Positions 26,353 through 34,967 of a stretch of 64,000 nucleotides of DNA are shown in pieces; the stretch's first letter is position 1, and every line of letters starts with the position of its first letter. The stretch spans positions 1,674,001-1,738,000 of the forward strand of contig NZ_CP030047.1 of assembly GCF_015291625.1 (NCBI RefSeq), written 5' to 3'. The notes under the pieces are model-generated. The model searched no databases and was not told the DNA's origin. It saw only the letters and a list, made by a program, of their open reading frames with translations. Source of the stretch: Bradyrhizobium sp. CCBAU 53421. GTDB lineage: Bacteria; Pseudomonadota; Alphaproteobacteria; Rhizobiales; Xanthobacteraceae. Both the position numbers and the translations under genes were made by a program.

Positions 26353-27792
26353 ATGCGCACGCTCATCAAGAACTTGAACTTCGCTTTCACGGTCGACAAG
26401 AACGACACGGTCGTGCGCAACGCCAGTCTCGTGGTTGAAAACGACCGCATCTCGGATATCGGTCCGGCCGATGACGTGGCCACACGACAAAAGGGCGTCA
26501 GCTTCGACAAGGTGATCGATGGCGGCATGCTTGGCGTCTGCCCGGGGTTCGTCGACAGCCACGTTCACCTGTCGGAGACGCTGTCGCGCGCGGTATTTCC
26601 GGACAACCTCAATACCCGCGCCTGGGTGTTCCACTGGGCCAAGCCGTTTTACGCCCACATCACCGAGGAGGACGAATACTGGGGCGCGCTGCTGGGCATC
26701 ACTGAGATGCTGCGTTGTGGCACGACCTGCTTTCTTGACATGGGCTCGCAATACGATCCAGGCATCGTTATTCGCGCGATGGAAAAAGTCGGCATTCGCG
26801 GCATCACCGGCCGGCATGCAGCGGACAATCCTCCGCCTGAGCTGCCCCGCGGCTGGACCAAGGAAATGGTGGAGCATCATTTCTTTCCGAATGCCGAAGC
26901 TGCGCTCAAGGTGCTGGAGGATTGCGTCGTCCGTTACAACGGCGCCCTCGACGGCCGTGCCCGTTGCTGGGTCAATATCGAAGGCAAGGAGCCATGTAGT
27001 CTCGAGCTCCACGTTGGAGCGGTGAAACTGGCCGAGAGGTTGGGTGTCGGTACTACCTATCATCTCGCCACCTCGATCGAGGAGGCGAAGGTCTGCGAGA
27101 AGAAATATGGCTGCTGGCCCATCACTCGCATCGACCGGGCCGGTGGCATCGGAAAGAACCTGGTCATCGCACATGGCGCGGCCGTATCCGATGAAGAGGT
27201 TCGCCTGCTTGCCGAACGTGGTGCCAGCGTCGCGTTCTGTCCGTGCTCCTCGTTCAAACTTGGCAAGGGCGCGACTGCCATTGGCAAGTATCCGGAGATG
27301 GTAAAGGCTGGCGTGAAGGTCGGCCTCGGCACTGACGGCGTATCGGCCGCTGGCAATATGAATCTGATGCGGCAGATGCTGATCGTCGCCGGGATGTTCA
27401 AGGACGCGCGCTTGCAGCCGGATATCTTCACCGCACGGCAAGCCCTGCGTGCGGCGACCATCGAGGGCGCAAGGGCGCTGATGTGGGACGACGAGATCGG
27501 CTCGCTGGAGGTCGGCAAGAAAGCTGATTTCATTCTTTTCGACCTGGACCACGTCGAATGGACTCCGTTCTACGATCCGCTGCAAGCGTTGGTATTCTCC
27601 GCGTCAACCGCTTCGATCACGCAGACCTGGGTAGATGGCAAGGTGTCATTTGCCGACGGCAAGGTGCTGGGCGTCGACGAGTCGGAGATTCGGCGCAAGG
27701 CTCGACAACTTGCTGCTACTGCGGTCGAACGCGCTGGTTTGCATGACGAGGCGGTCGAGACGACCACGACCCTTTACGACGTCGGTAATTGA
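26353..27792 (+). CDS. Amidohydrolase of the ATZ/TRZ (cytosine/SAH deaminase-like) group
   Basis: A 479-residue metal-dependent hydrolase. The HxH motif lies in VDSHVHLSE near residue 72, a third His in TYHLATS, a fourth in VIAHGAAVSDEE, and the catalytic Asp in GTDGVSAAGN. Members hydrolyse C-N or C-Cl bonds on purine, pyrimidine, triazine and guanidine-like rings, releasing ammonia or an amine. It follows the M24 gene by 110 bp in the same operon. Deamination of a cyclic guanidine or N-heterocycle is plausible; no substrate-specific residue can be read with confidence. Confidence 0.88.
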   Translation: MRTLIKNLNFAFTVDKNDTVVRNASLVVENDRISDIGPADDVATRQKGVSFDKVIDGGMLGVCPGFVDSHVHLSETLSRAVFPDNLNTRAWVFHWAKPFYAHITEEDEYWGALLGITEMLRCGTTCFLDMGSQYDPGIVIRAMEKVGIRGITGRHAADNPPPELPRGWTKEMVEHHFFPNAEAALKVLEDCVVRYNGALDGRARCWVNIEGKEPCSLELHVGAVKLAERLGVGTTYHLATSIEEAKVCEKKYGCWPITRIDRAGGIGKNLVIAHGAAVSDEEVRLLAERGASVAFCPCSSFKLGKGATAIGKYPEMVKAGVKVGLGTDGVSAAGNMNLMRQMLIVAGMFKDARLQPDIFTARQALRAATIEGARALMWDDEIGSLEVGKKADFILFDLDHVEWTPFYDPLQALVFSASTASITQTWVDGKVSFADGKVLGVDESEIRRKARQLAATAVERAGLHDEAVETTTTLYDVGN

Positions 27793-27842
27793 CGTGCCTG
27801 GACTGGTTGCGGAGGCGTAAGAAGAACTATCGCGTTCAACAG

Positions 27843-28034
27843 GCTGCATGGGAGAGATCGGCCGCCGTCGCGACGGTGTTGGCCGGCGCCGAAGGAGCAA
27901 CCCCCAGGAAACTCTCGGGCAAAAGTGACCATGCAGCTGAACGATCTGGAGAGCGGCACTCCGAGTGCCCACCGAAGGGGACCGCCGTACCGGCCGAGCC
28001 GTCGCGGTTAATCTCTCAGGTACAGTGACAGATT
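27843..28034 (+). promoter_or_regulatory. Tandem glycine riboswitch (two aptamers)
   Basis: The leader of the FAD oxidoreductase gene holds two glycine-aptamer copies. Aptamer 1 (27843-27937) is closed by GCTGCATG pairing with CATGCAGC and contains GGGAGAGA, GCCGAAGGAGCAA, ACTCTCGGGCAAAAGTGACC. Aptamer 2 (27943-28034) is closed by GATCTG with CAGATT and contains GGAGAG, CCACCGAAGGGG and ATCTCTCAGGTACAGTGACA. The 5-base linker fits the cooperative tandem form. A following GC hairpin (28033-28067, TTGGG pairing with CCCAA) just before the ribosome site GGAGAG could be the expression platform. Glycine would normally switch such genes on. Confidence 0.9.
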
Positions 28035-28087
28035 GGGGACAACCCGCGGGCCGCGGCCCGCTCCCAACTTTGATCGCGGAGAGTGAA

Positions 28088-29365
28088 ATGCCACATGTTG
28101 TCGTCATCGGCGCCGGTATCACCGGCGTCACCACCGCCTATGCCCTTCTCAATCGCGGCTATTCCGTCACGGTGATCGAGCGTCAGCGTTACGCGGGCAT
28201 GGAGACATCGTTCGCCAATGGGGGCCAACTTTCCGCGAGCAATGCGGAGGTCTGGAACTCCTGGTCGACGATTCTCAAGGGCATGAAGTGGATGTTGAAG
28301 CGTGATGCACCGCTCCTCATGAGCCCAACTCCGACCTGGCACAAGTGCCTCTGGCTTGGCGAATTCATCTTCAACATCAAGAACTACCGTGACAACACGC
28401 TGGAGATCACACGGCTCGCTATCGCCGCGCGCAAGCATCTCTTCGCCATCGCCGAACGCGAGAGCATTGAATTTGACCACGAGCGTCGTGGCATTCTCCA
28501 CATCTATCGAGACAAGCAGAGTTTCGAACACGCGCTGAAGGTCAATGCCATTCTGGTGGAGGGAGGACTGGACCGTCGTCCAGTGACGGCCGCAGAGGTG
28601 AAGTCGATCGAGCCGACGCTGCATGGTGACTTCTTCGGAGGCTTCTTCACCCCGTCGGATTCCACCGGTGACATCCACAAGTTCGTTTCCGGTCTCGCCA
28701 GGGCGTGCGAGAGGCGAGGCGCGCGCTTCGTTCTTGACGCCACGGTGAGGCGGATCGCTCGGGATGGAGCCTGCCGCATCCAATATTCGCGTGAGACGCC
28801 TTCAGGGGTAACTCATGTCGATGAGATCGATGCCGACAGCGTCGTTGTATGCGCCGGCTCCGCGAGCCGCGACCTCGCGGCGATGCTCGGCGACCGCCTC
28901 AACGTCTATCCCGTAAAGGGCTATTCGATCACCGTGCACCTCGACGACGAGCGGAGTCAGAAAGCGGCGCCTTGGGTCAGTCTGCTCGATGACGCCGCCA
29001 AGATCGTCACCAGCCGATTGGGCGCCGGGCGCTTTCGCGTCGCGGGAACGGCAGAGTTCAACGGCATGAACCGCGACATACGCCAGGATCGCATTCGGCC
29101 GTTGGTCGACTGGACGCGAACGCTGTTTCCCTCCGTCGACACCAGCCGGGTCGTGCCTTGGGCCGGGTTGCGTCCGATGATGCCGAACATGATGCCGCGG
29201 GTTGGTAGGGGCAGGATGCCGGGCGTCTTCTACAACACCGGCCACGGCCACCTGGGCTGGACACTTTCGGCGGCAACCGCGGAGATGGTTGCCGAGTGCC
29301 TTGCCAGTGAATTCGGGACCGGCAGCAATGAAAGGCTCCGGCTGGAAACGAAGCGAGCGACCTAA
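28088..29365 (+). CDS. FAD-dependent D-amino-acid dehydrogenase/glycine oxidase-type enzyme (DadA-like)
   Basis: A 425-residue flavoprotein. The Rossmann motif VVVIGAGITGVTTAYALLNR opens the protein and PVKGYSITVHL and GRFRVAGTAEFNGMN occur later, as in DadA and sarcosine/glycine oxidases. The start at 28088 follows GGAGAG. Because a tandem glycine riboswitch lies in its leader, the physiological substrate or product is probably glycine or a glycine derivative such as an N-alkylglycine, not D-alanine as in classical DadA. It ends the 23841-29365 operon or is transcribed separately from the riboswitch leader. The reaction is inferred from context. Confidence 0.88.
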   Translation: MPHVVVIGAGITGVTTAYALLNRGYSVTVIERQRYAGMETSFANGGQLSASNAEVWNSWSTILKGMKWMLKRDAPLLMSPTPTWHKCLWLGEFIFNIKNYRDNTLEITRLAIAARKHLFAIAERESIEFDHERRGILHIYRDKQSFEHALKVNAILVEGGLDRRPVTAAEVKSIEPTLHGDFFGGFFTPSDSTGDIHKFVSGLARACERRGARFVLDATVRRIARDGACRIQYSRETPSGVTHVDEIDADSVVVCAGSASRDLAAMLGDRLNVYPVKGYSITVHLDDERSQKAAPWVSLLDDAAKIVTSRLGAGRFRVAGTAEFNGMNRDIRQDRIRPLVDWTRTLFPSVDTSRVVPWAGLRPMMPNMMPRVGRGRMPGVFYNTGHGHLGWTLSAATAEMVAECLASEFGTGSNERLRLETKRAT

Positions 29366-29481
29366 CACGGATCTCGGTTTTGTCGTGCAAAATGGCCGAC
29401 CCCTTCGTGGATCGGTCGTAACCGATGCATAGCTCAATCTGACCGTGAAGTGGCCGCATACGGGGTGACCAATTCTCACGC

Positions 29482-29516
29482 TTGACAATCGCAATTGTGA
29501 TCATAAGCTGTGATCA
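29482..29516 (+). promoter_or_regulatory. Promoter with cluster operator, copy 3
   Basis: TTGACA at 29482-29487, then 10 bp, then TGATCATAAGCTGTGATCA at 29498-29516. It lies 50 bp before the ATG of the next gene and controls the long overlapping operon 29566-34750. Confidence 0.75.
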
Positions 29517-29565
29517 AAATAGCCTTCGACGGATGCGGGTCGCGCTCCGATTTGCGGAGAACAGA

Positions 29566-30654
29566 ATGAAGGTCGCAGTACTTGGAGGAGGAGCGGGGGG
29601 CGCTGCTTCGGTCGCAGAATTGGTTCTTGCCGGCCATTCCGTTCATTTCTGGGCGCGTTCGGCCGAAACGCTCGAGCCGCACATCAAGCTCGGCGGCGTA
29701 GCCTTCGACGGCAAGCTTGGCGAGGGAGTCGCGAAGCCCGCTCTTATGACGACAGATCTCAAGTCGGCGATCTCCGGCGTCGACGTGGCGGCCGTCGCGC
29801 TGCCGACCTTCTCGCACGCGTCCATAGCCAAGGCGCTCGCCGCGGCCGGCTGGTCGTCGGACAAGCCGGTCGTGCTTAATCCCGGCCACACCGGAGGGGC
29901 GCTGGAATTCGCCGAGGCCTATTCGCGCACCGGCCGGGCGGTGCCTCCGGTCGTCGAGTTCTCGACCCTTACATACGTCGCGCGCAAATATCGCCCTGAC
30001 GGCGTCACCATCAGCGGTCGGGCAAAGCGACTGAAAGCCGCCGCCCTCAACGGGGGAGCGGAGGCGCTGGAGGTCGCGGCCAGATTGTATCCGGGCGTCA
30101 CGCCCGTTCGAGACGTTATCGCCTCCGACCTCTCCAACGTGAACATGGTCCTGCATCCACCAGGCGCGGTGCTGGGAGCCGCCTGGGTTGAAGCGACTGG
30201 CGGAAACTTCACGTTCTATGTCGATGCCATGACGCCCGGCGTCGCCCGCGTCATGCGGCAATTGGACGACGAGCGCTTGGCAGTCGCTCGGGCATTCGGG
30301 CACGACTTGCCGAACTTGATTGAAGAGATGAAGCTGCTCGGCACGGTGGAGGCCGATGTGGTTGACGTTACCGATTACCGCGCGGCAATCGCGGGCGGCG
30401 AAGCCAACCGCCGCATCAAGGGACCCGACTCGCTCGAATATCGCTACTACAAAGAGGATTTCGGTCACGGCCTGCTGCCCTTCCTTGAGTTTGCACAGAT
30501 CGCGGACGTCAACGTTCCCGTCGCGACGTCACTCTATCGTCTTGCGCAGGCCGCGGTCGGAACCGACTATAGGATCGGTGGACGGAGCGCAGAAGCAATG
30601 GGGATTGCCGGCATGTCCAAACATCAGCTCATTGAGAAAGTAAGGGCATCATGA
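29566..30654 (+). CDS. Octopine/nopaline dehydrogenase-family NAD(P) oxidoreductase
   Basis: A 362-residue protein starting at the ATG 29566 after GCGGAGAACAG. The N-terminal NAD(P) domain begins MKVAVLGGGAGGAASVAELV. The C-terminal helical domain contains NVNMVLHPPGAVLGAAW, where the His is the catalytic residue in opine dehydrogenases. Such enzymes reductively join, or oxidatively split, an amino acid and a 2-oxo acid. It is the first gene of a run of six genes with 1-4 bp overlaps. An opine-like secondary amine could therefore be an intermediate or the substrate of the pathway. This is family knowledge plus inference. Confidence 0.82.
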   Translation: MKVAVLGGGAGGAASVAELVLAGHSVHFWARSAETLEPHIKLGGVAFDGKLGEGVAKPALMTTDLKSAISGVDVAAVALPTFSHASIAKALAAAGWSSDKPVVLNPGHTGGALEFAEAYSRTGRAVPPVVEFSTLTYVARKYRPDGVTISGRAKRLKAAALNGGAEALEVAARLYPGVTPVRDVIASDLSNVNMVLHPPGAVLGAAWVEATGGNFTFYVDAMTPGVARVMRQLDDERLAVARAFGHDLPNLIEEMKLLGTVEADVVDVTDYRAAIAGGEANRRIKGPDSLEYRYYKEDFGHGLLPFLEFAQIADVNVPVATSLYRLAQAAVGTDYRIGGRSAEAMGIAGMSKHQLIEKVRAS

Positions 30655-31541
30655 GTTGGCAGAACACAGTCATCGCAATCGTGGCTGGCGACGCACGCGA
30701 ACAGGAGATCGCTCGCTGTGCAGTGAGAGCCGGAGCCGCGGTTCGAGCCTACGGCTTTCCCTGGCCCGACGAGGGTATCGAGGGCGTCTATCATGCCGCG
30801 GACGCAGCTGACGCATTGAAGGGGGCGGACATCGCGCTGTTTCCGATTCCGGGCATCAGCGCAGAAGGCGCACTTTTCGCACCAAAATGTCCGCAGAAGA
30901 TCATCCCGACGAGCGAGATGTTGGCAGGCATGAGACGGCCCGGCCACATCATCCTCGGTTGGGCGGACGATAATCTAAAAGCGCACTGCAAGGCGCTCGA
31001 GATCGCACTGCACGAGTACGAATGGGACGTCGACCTCATGCTGCTGCGGGGGCCGGCGATCGTCGAGGGCGTACTGAAGGTGATCATCGAGAACACGCAG
31101 ATCACGATCCACAAGTCCAACGTCTGCCTGGTCGGCCAGGGCACCATCGGCTCGCTTCTGACGAAGACGCTGGTCGGCCTGGGGGCTCATGTCCAGGTCG
31201 CAGCGCGCAACCCGGTTCAGCGCGCAGCCGCCTACGCGACGGGCGCCGAAGCGCTGACGCTCGAACAATTGCCCACGGTTCTGCCTCGCATGGACATCGT
31301 TATCGGCAGTGTTCCAAAGCGGCTGCTCGAGCGCACCCAGCTGGCTCTGCTGCCGAAACATGCGTTGCTGATCGACGTCGCGGCGCCTCCCGGAACCATC
31401 GATCGGGACGCTGCCGCCGAACTTGGGCTGAAGGCCGTCTGGGCGCGTGGCATGGGCGCGCGTGCACCGATCACCGTCGGCCGCAGCCAGTGGACTGGTA
31501 TCAGCCGGCGTATTGAGGGACTACTGGAGCAAAAACAATGA
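30651..31541 (+). CDS. DpaA-like (dipicolinate synthase subunit A-type) NAD(P)-binding protein
   Basis: A 296-residue protein overlapping the previous gene by ATGA. The N-terminal part (VIAIVAGDAREQEIARCAVR) matches the DpaA N-terminal domain and the second half has the nucleotide motif VCLVGQGTIGSLLTKTLVGLG. DpaA/DpaB in spore formers oxidise 2,3-dihydrodipicolinate. No DpaB-like flavoprotein is next to it and this organism is not a spore former, so the protein probably oxidises or reduces another cyclic imine or amino acid, perhaps together with the octopine-dehydrogenase-type neighbour. Confidence 0.7.
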   Translation: MSWQNTVIAIVAGDAREQEIARCAVRAGAAVRAYGFPWPDEGIEGVYHAADAADALKGADIALFPIPGISAEGALFAPKCPQKIIPTSEMLAGMRRPGHIILGWADDNLKAHCKALEIALHEYEWDVDLMLLRGPAIVEGVLKVIIENTQITIHKSNVCLVGQGTIGSLLTKTLVGLGAHVQVAARNPVQRAAAYATGAEALTLEQLPTVLPRMDIVIGSVPKRLLERTQLALLPKHALLIDVAAPPGTIDRDAAAELGLKAVWARGMGARAPITVGRSQWTGISRRIEGLLEQKQ

Positions 31542-32884
31542 AAGCGGATCTGGTCATAAAGAACGCGCGAGTGGTTCGCCACGACGGCGAATTCCACGGC
31601 GGTGTTGCGGTGAAGGACGGCAAGATCGTCCTGACTGGGGCCGACGAAGTCCTCCCGGACGCCAAGCGCACGATCGACGCCGAGGGGCGCGTGTTGATGC
31701 CGGGCCTGATCGACCCGCACTGCCATCTGGGCGTGAAGTTTCCCTTCGCTGAAGATATGCGCACCGAGACGGCGGCTGCGGCCTCCGGCGGTGTGACGAC
31801 GGCGCTTCTCTATATCCGCAATCTGAAGGAGTCGTATCTCCCGTTCTACGAGGAACGCAAAGCAATCGGCGAAGAGAACTCGCTCATCGACTTCGGCTTT
31901 CATTTTGGCATCCAGCGTGAGGAGCATATCGCCGAGATACCCGAGGTCATTGCCAAGACCGGCGTCAAATCCTTCAAATGCTATTTCGGCTACGAGCCGG
32001 ACAACCCGATCGGCATCGTTCCGGCAACGGATGGTTGGGTCTATGCCGCAATGCGCATCCTGGCGAAGGTTCCTGGCGGGGTGATCAACGTTCACTGCGA
32101 GAACACCCAGATCGCCTCCTGGATCAAGAAAGAGATCGCGGCCACCGGGCGTCACGATCTCGGTGCATACACGGAATCCCGCCCCGCATTCTGCGAAGTG
32201 GAGACCATCCGTCGCATGATCTTCCTTGCCGAGAAGACCGGCTGTTCGCTGCATCTGGTCCACACCTCCGTCGGCATGGGCCCCGTGCTCGCCGCTGAGG
32301 CGCAGGCACGTGGTGTCCGCGTGACGGTTGAGACCTGCCCACACTATCTCACCCGTACGTGCTACGACGAAGATCTCGACATGCGTGCGAAGATATCGCC
32401 ACCGTTGCGCGACCGGAACGAACTCGAGGGTCTTTGGCAAGGCATGTTGAACGGCTCGGTCTACAGCCTTGGGACAGACCACGTGCCGTTCCTGCCCAAG
32501 AAGCTGGAGAATCTCTGGACCGAATTCCCGGGTGTGGTGAGCTTTCCCTGGGAGCTGTCGCTGATGCTTCATTTCGGCGTCCATCAGCGCGGTTTGCCGT
32601 TGACCCGGCTTGTCGAGCTCAATTCCTTCAACCCTGCTAGGCGTTTCGGGCTCTGGCCGCGCAAGGGCCATATCGATGTCGGCTTCGACGCCGACCTTGT
32701 ACTGGTCGACCTGGACGAGCAGCGTACGGTCAAGCACACCGGGAAGGGCACGTGCATCTATGAAGGCTGGACGCTGAAGGGGTGGCCGGTGATGACCGTT
32801 GCTCGCGGTGACGTCATCTATGAAAACGGTGCCGTCACCGACAAGCACTTTGGTCGCGGTCGATGCGTGACCTTGCCGTCATGA
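31538..32884 (+). CDS. Dihydropyrimidinase/hydantoinase/allantoinase-type cyclic amidohydrolase
   Basis: A 448-residue enzyme overlapping the previous gene by ATGA. Metal ligands are His61 and His63 (DPHCHLGV), the carbamylated Lys147 (SFKCYFGYE), His in VINVHCENTQI and in LHLVHTSVGMG, and catalytic Asp in LGTDHVPF, so the binuclear site is complete. It should open a cyclic amide such as a hydantoin or dihydropyrimidine to an N-carbamoyl acid. A downstream isochorismatase-type hydrolase in the same operon is of the family that includes N-carbamoylsarcosine amidase, making a two-step ring opening and decarbamoylation plausible. Confidence 0.9.
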   Translation: MKADLVIKNARVVRHDGEFHGGVAVKDGKIVLTGADEVLPDAKRTIDAEGRVLMPGLIDPHCHLGVKFPFAEDMRTETAAAASGGVTTALLYIRNLKESYLPFYEERKAIGEENSLIDFGFHFGIQREEHIAEIPEVIAKTGVKSFKCYFGYEPDNPIGIVPATDGWVYAAMRILAKVPGGVINVHCENTQIASWIKKEIAATGRHDLGAYTESRPAFCEVETIRRMIFLAEKTGCSLHLVHTSVGMGPVLAAEAQARGVRVTVETCPHYLTRTCYDEDLDMRAKISPPLRDRNELEGLWQGMLNGSVYSLGTDHVPFLPKKLENLWTEFPGVVSFPWELSLMLHFGVHQRGLPLTRLVELNSFNPARRFGLWPRKGHIDVGFDADLVLVDLDEQRTVKHTGKGTCIYEGWTLKGWPVMTVARGDVIYENGAVTDKHFGRGRCVTLPS

Positions 32885-33564
32885 GTGGTGGAGGCCTCGA
32901 TCAGCTGGAACTGGCGGGCCGGGATTCGCTCATGCCGCGCCCGATGTCGGTAAGCGACGCGGTCGCCAATATCGTGGCGAGAAAGGACACGCTGCGCCAG
33001 GAGAGGTTGTCGGGAATCCACAATCCATGGGGGCATGCGATCGGCGTGACCGATCCATGGGTTTTTCTCGGCCTGTGCGAGAGCCAAGCTGTCGTCGATG
33101 CAGCGCGCGACGTCCTGGGGCCGGACATCATCCTGTGGGACAGCGAGCTGTTTGCGGAAATGCGCAGCTATGCCGAATTTCTGCGCGAAGGGCGGGAGGG
33201 GCGGTATTGGCCGGTGACGCCACTTGAGGGGGTCATCGTCCTGCTGCCCGTCGGCCAAGCCGACCTGCGACCAAGGGCAATCGGCCTGAACGAGATCGGC
33301 ACGAATGTGCTCGAAATGCTCGATCCGTCGCAGCCGCTTTATGTAATCCGGCTGATGTCGGCCAGCAGTCACTTCGATCGGGACTCGCAGCATTCCGCCC
33401 ATCGTGCATGCATGGAGGAGCAGGTCTTGATCAACTATGCCAATCGCCCGCTGTGGCTGCTCAGCGGTGTCGATCGGGCAGGGAACGATCTGGTTACGGG
33501 TTTCGCGGCCGCCGCGCCCACTTGGGCATCCGGCGCTCTGCCCATCAAAAAGGGAGGTCTCTAA
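32881..33564 (+). CDS. Unrecognised protein with weak phytanoyl-CoA dioxygenase likeness
   Basis: A 227-residue protein starting at the ATG overlapping the previous stop (ATGA). The segment GIHNPWGHAIGVTDPWVFLG and ARDVLGPDIILWDSELF resembles the N-terminal part of PhyH-type Fe(II)/2-oxoglutarate dioxygenases. The position where the iron-binding HxD should precede RYWPVTPLEG reads REG, so a key metal motif is missing and the later His/Arg region is not convincing. It may be a non-catalytic or divergent relative. Tight overlap with its neighbours shows that it is a real member of the operon. I cannot assign a function. Confidence 0.7.
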   Translation: MSGGGLDQLELAGRDSLMPRPMSVSDAVANIVARKDTLRQERLSGIHNPWGHAIGVTDPWVFLGLCESQAVVDAARDVLGPDIILWDSELFAEMRSYAEFLREGREGRYWPVTPLEGVIVLLPVGQADLRPRAIGLNEIGTNVLEMLDPSQPLYVIRLMSASSHFDRDSQHSAHRACMEEQVLINYANRPLWLLSGVDRAGNDLVTGFAAAAPTWASGALPIKKGGL

Positions 33565-33764
33565 TGCCGTTTGTCGTCGTCGAAATGTGGGAGGGCCGTA
33601 CGGTCGAGCAGAAGCGCCGACTCGTAAAGGCCATCACCAATGCAATGGTCGAAGAGGCCGCCTGCAAGCCGGATCACCTGCATGTGGTGATCCATGAAAC
33701 GCCCAAAGACAGCTGGGGCCGCGGCGGCGTACTCGGCATCGACATGGTGGAGGACAAGAAATGA
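33564..33764 (+). CDS. 4-oxalocrotonate tautomerase-family protein
   Basis: A 66-residue protein that keeps the catalytic N-terminal Pro after Met removal (MPFVVVEMWEG). The pattern QKRRLVKAITNAMVEEAACK, HLHVVIHE and WGRGG is typical of small tautomerases, which move a proton between keto and enol forms. Its ATG overlaps the preceding stop by one base and its end overlaps the next gene by 4 bp. It may handle an enol or enamine intermediate produced by the oxidoreductases of the operon. Confidence 0.87.
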   Translation: MPFVVVEMWEGRTVEQKRRLVKAITNAMVEEAACKPDHLHVVIHETPKDSWGRGGVLGIDMVEDKK

Positions 33765-34750
33765 GCCTTGAAGCCCTCGACTATCGCAAGTCGGCCCTGC
33801 TGGTCATCGATCTGCAGAATGCCTTCATCCACGAGAAGGGAACGCTGGGTATTTCCGGTGTCGATACCAAGCGCCTGTCCTCGATCGTTCCGCCGCTGGC
33901 AAGGCTCATCAAGCGCTGCCAAGCCGTCGACATCCCCGTGATTTGGACAATGCAGGAGCATTTTGCCGTCGACCGGAATCGCGCAAAGAAGAAACTGCTC
34001 GGCCATACCGCCCGGCGCAAGCAGGTATCCGCACTCGCCGGCAGCTGGGACGAGGAGATCATTGACGAGCTCAAGCCGCTGGCCGAGTTCAATCCGTCCT
34101 TCGTGATCCGCAAGCATCGCTTCGGCGCGTTCTACGAGACCCGGCTTGAGATGATGTTGAAGATGCTGGGGACGCAGCACCTGTTCATTACCGGAGCGAC
34201 CACCAATGCTTGCGTCGAGACAAGCATCCGCGAAGCCTATCTCCGCGATCTCGACGTGATCGCCGTCGAGGACTGCGTGTCGGGCGTCAATGAAGCCTGG
34301 GAAGCCACCGCCAAGCAGGTGTGGAAGCAGTACTTCTGCGAGCTCGCGCCTTCATCCGACGTTCTCGACTGGATCGCCGAGCAGGTGAAGCCAAGGGTTA
34401 CCAACTACGGTCATCAGTTGATCATGGTCAATGACATCGACAAGTCGGTCGACTTCTACACCAAACAGCTGGGATTCACCGTCCGGCCGGCCAAGCCGCT
34501 CGCCGACGGACGGCCCTTCGTTGCTTTCCATCAGGGCATAGCCTTGATCAACGGCAAGGCTGCAGATCATCGTCAGCTTGATCATATTGCTTTTGAGGTC
34601 AACGACGTGCGAGCGCTCGATGCGAAGCTGAAAAAGGCCGGCGTGCACTACTACAATGAACTGCACGACGGCCCTTATGGTCTCACGATCTACATCGCCG
34701 ATCCGGATGGAACCAAGGTCGAGCTTTACCAAGTTGGAGCCACCGCTTGA
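33761..34750 (+). CDS. Fusion of an isochorismatase-type cysteine hydrolase with a VOC (glyoxalase-like) domain
   Basis: A 329-residue protein. Residues 1-205 are an isochorismatase-like hydrolase with the triad Asp17 (VIDLQNAF), Lys118 (VIRKHR) and Cys151 (TTNACVETS), the family of N-carbamoylsarcosine amidase, biuret hydrolase and nicotinamidase. Residues 216-329 are one VOC module (NYGHQLIMVNDIDKSVDFYT, LDHIAFEVND, GTKVELYQ) with His/His/Glu metal positions. The two are joined without a stop and both look intact. The likely task is hydrolysis of an N-carbamoyl or amide group from the preceding hydantoinase step; the VOC part could bind metal and act on the next intermediate. The fusion is unusual. 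Confidence 0.88.
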   Translation: MSLEALDYRKSALLVIDLQNAFIHEKGTLGISGVDTKRLSSIVPPLARLIKRCQAVDIPVIWTMQEHFAVDRNRAKKKLLGHTARRKQVSALAGSWDEEIIDELKPLAEFNPSFVIRKHRFGAFYETRLEMMLKMLGTQHLFITGATTNACVETSIREAYLRDLDVIAVEDCVSGVNEAWEATAKQVWKQYFCELAPSSDVLDWIAEQVKPRVTNYGHQLIMVNDIDKSVDFYTKQLGFTVRPAKPLADGRPFVAFHQGIALINGKAADHRQLDHIAFEVNDVRALDAKLKKAGVHYYNELHDGPYGLTIYIADPDGTKVELYQVGATA

Positions 34751-34849
34751 CCCCGCTAGGCCACTCGGCATGTCCAACCAACCTGGACGTGCCGTTTCGT
34801 GGTATCGCTGCTGCACGGTGCGGTTGCCGCCTGCGTTCAAATCCGCTAC

Positions 34850-34868
34850 TGATCACGATATGAGATCA
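34850..34868 (+). promoter_or_regulatory. Cluster operator, copy 4 (upstream of the GntR gene)
   Basis: TGATCACGATATGAGATCA lies 100 bp before the GntR start. The -35-like element is weaker here (TTCAAA at 34836-34841) than at the other copies. Its presence points to autoregulation of the regulator gene or control by the LysR protein. Confidence 0.7.
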
Positions 34869-34967
34869 CAGGCGTGCGCCGGCCGTCTAGGTCCTCGAAA
34901 GATGGTCTCGACGTCCGCAGGCATACGGGGTCGCGTGAAGCGGCCTCCTGAAAAAGAGGGACGGGAA

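Noticed and set aside
28088..29365. Naming the FAD enzyme dadA
   Set aside because: The tandem glycine riboswitch argues for a glycine-related substrate rather than D-alanine.
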